Shown here in pieces: positions 14,219-14,295 of a stretch of 14,295 nucleotides of DNA. Below the pieces are notes generated by a model, which did not search any database, was not told where the DNA came from, and saw only the letters and a list, made by a program, of their open reading frames with translations. Every line of letters begins with the position of its first letter. Within the stretch, counting starts at the first letter, position 1. The translations under genes and the position numbers were made by a program. The stretch spans positions 1-14,295 of the forward strand of contig JAKVCH010000036.1 of the NCBI GenBank assembly GCA_022447485.1, written 5' to 3'. Source of the stretch: Polyangiaceae bacterium. GTDB taxonomy: Bacteria; Myxococcota_A; Polyangia; Polyangiales; Polyangiaceae.

Positions 14219-14295
14219 CTACCAGCGCCCGGAAAGACCAGCAATATCTAGCTCTCGCTGAGGGGAAATATCTTCGTAATCAAAGATGCAGAGGC
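14219..14295 (-). CDS. Possible 3' end of another - strand gene
   Basis: From the right edge one - strand frame stays open for 24 codons to TAG at 14219-14221, reading LCIFDYEDISPQRELDIAGL then SGRW. It would end 43 bases before the TPR start. The other two frames stop earlier (TGA and TAG). The peptide composition looks protein-like, but the piece is too short to identify, and it could be chance. Confidence 0.4.
   Translation of the reverse strand, partial: LCIFDYEDISPQRELDIAGLSGRW

Noticed and set aside
1..14295. tRNA, rRNA or mobile element
   Set aside because: I saw no cloverleaf-like arms, rRNA signature, transposase frame or terminal inverted repeats with target duplications anywhere in the window.

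Overview
The window looks like chromosome of a deltaproteobacterial / Myxococcota-type bacterium. The grounds are a Hanks-type Ser/Thr kinase, a secreted cysteine-rich protein ending in a Gly/Cys + membrane helix + Arg-cluster tail of the kind described in myxobacteria, an outer-membrane barrel next to it, and a recA control region built on GTTCAG, the half-site reported for the Myxococcus LexA box. There is no sign of phage, transposon, CRISPR array or RNA gene. The species is not identifiable from the sequence alone.

Left part (1-9652, all + strand). The 3' end of a polytopic glycosyltransferase-like membrane protein is followed after 31 bases by a tight gene train: a membrane-anchored Ser/Thr kinase with its kinase domain at the C-terminus, a secreted triple-LysM protein, a 70-residue single-pass membrane protein, a DUF58 protein, a BatA-like von Willebrand A membrane protein and a SurA-like periplasmic chaperone. 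Four of the five junctions are 4-base ATGA/GTGA overlaps and the fifth has a 2-base gap, so these six genes are probably co-transcribed and translationally coupled. After 52 bases come a secreted fibronectin-III-like protein with a C-terminal sorting-type tail and, overlapping it by 4 bases, an outer-membrane beta-barrel. Together they look like an envelope module spanning cytoplasm, inner membrane, periplasm and outer membrane. The MoxR ATPase that usually accompanies DUF58/VWA genes is not in the window.

Middle (9653-11357). The convergent gap between the barrel gene and recA holds an abutting 44-bp tandem duplication, each copy carrying a terminator-like hairpin and T-run for the + strand, plus inverted repeats that may end recA transcription. 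recA (- strand) is complete, with a basic Ala/Lys-rich tail. Upstream of it are a good -35 (TTGACA), A-tracts resembling an UP element, and four GTTCAG elements, one lying exactly in the 17-bp promoter spacer, which suggests SOS control.

Right part (11358-14295, all - strand). A CNNM/CBS/CorC-type membrane protein lies downstream of a soluble TPR protein. A clear intrinsic terminator (9-bp stem followed by six Ts) separates them. The last bases may hold the 3' end of another - strand gene.
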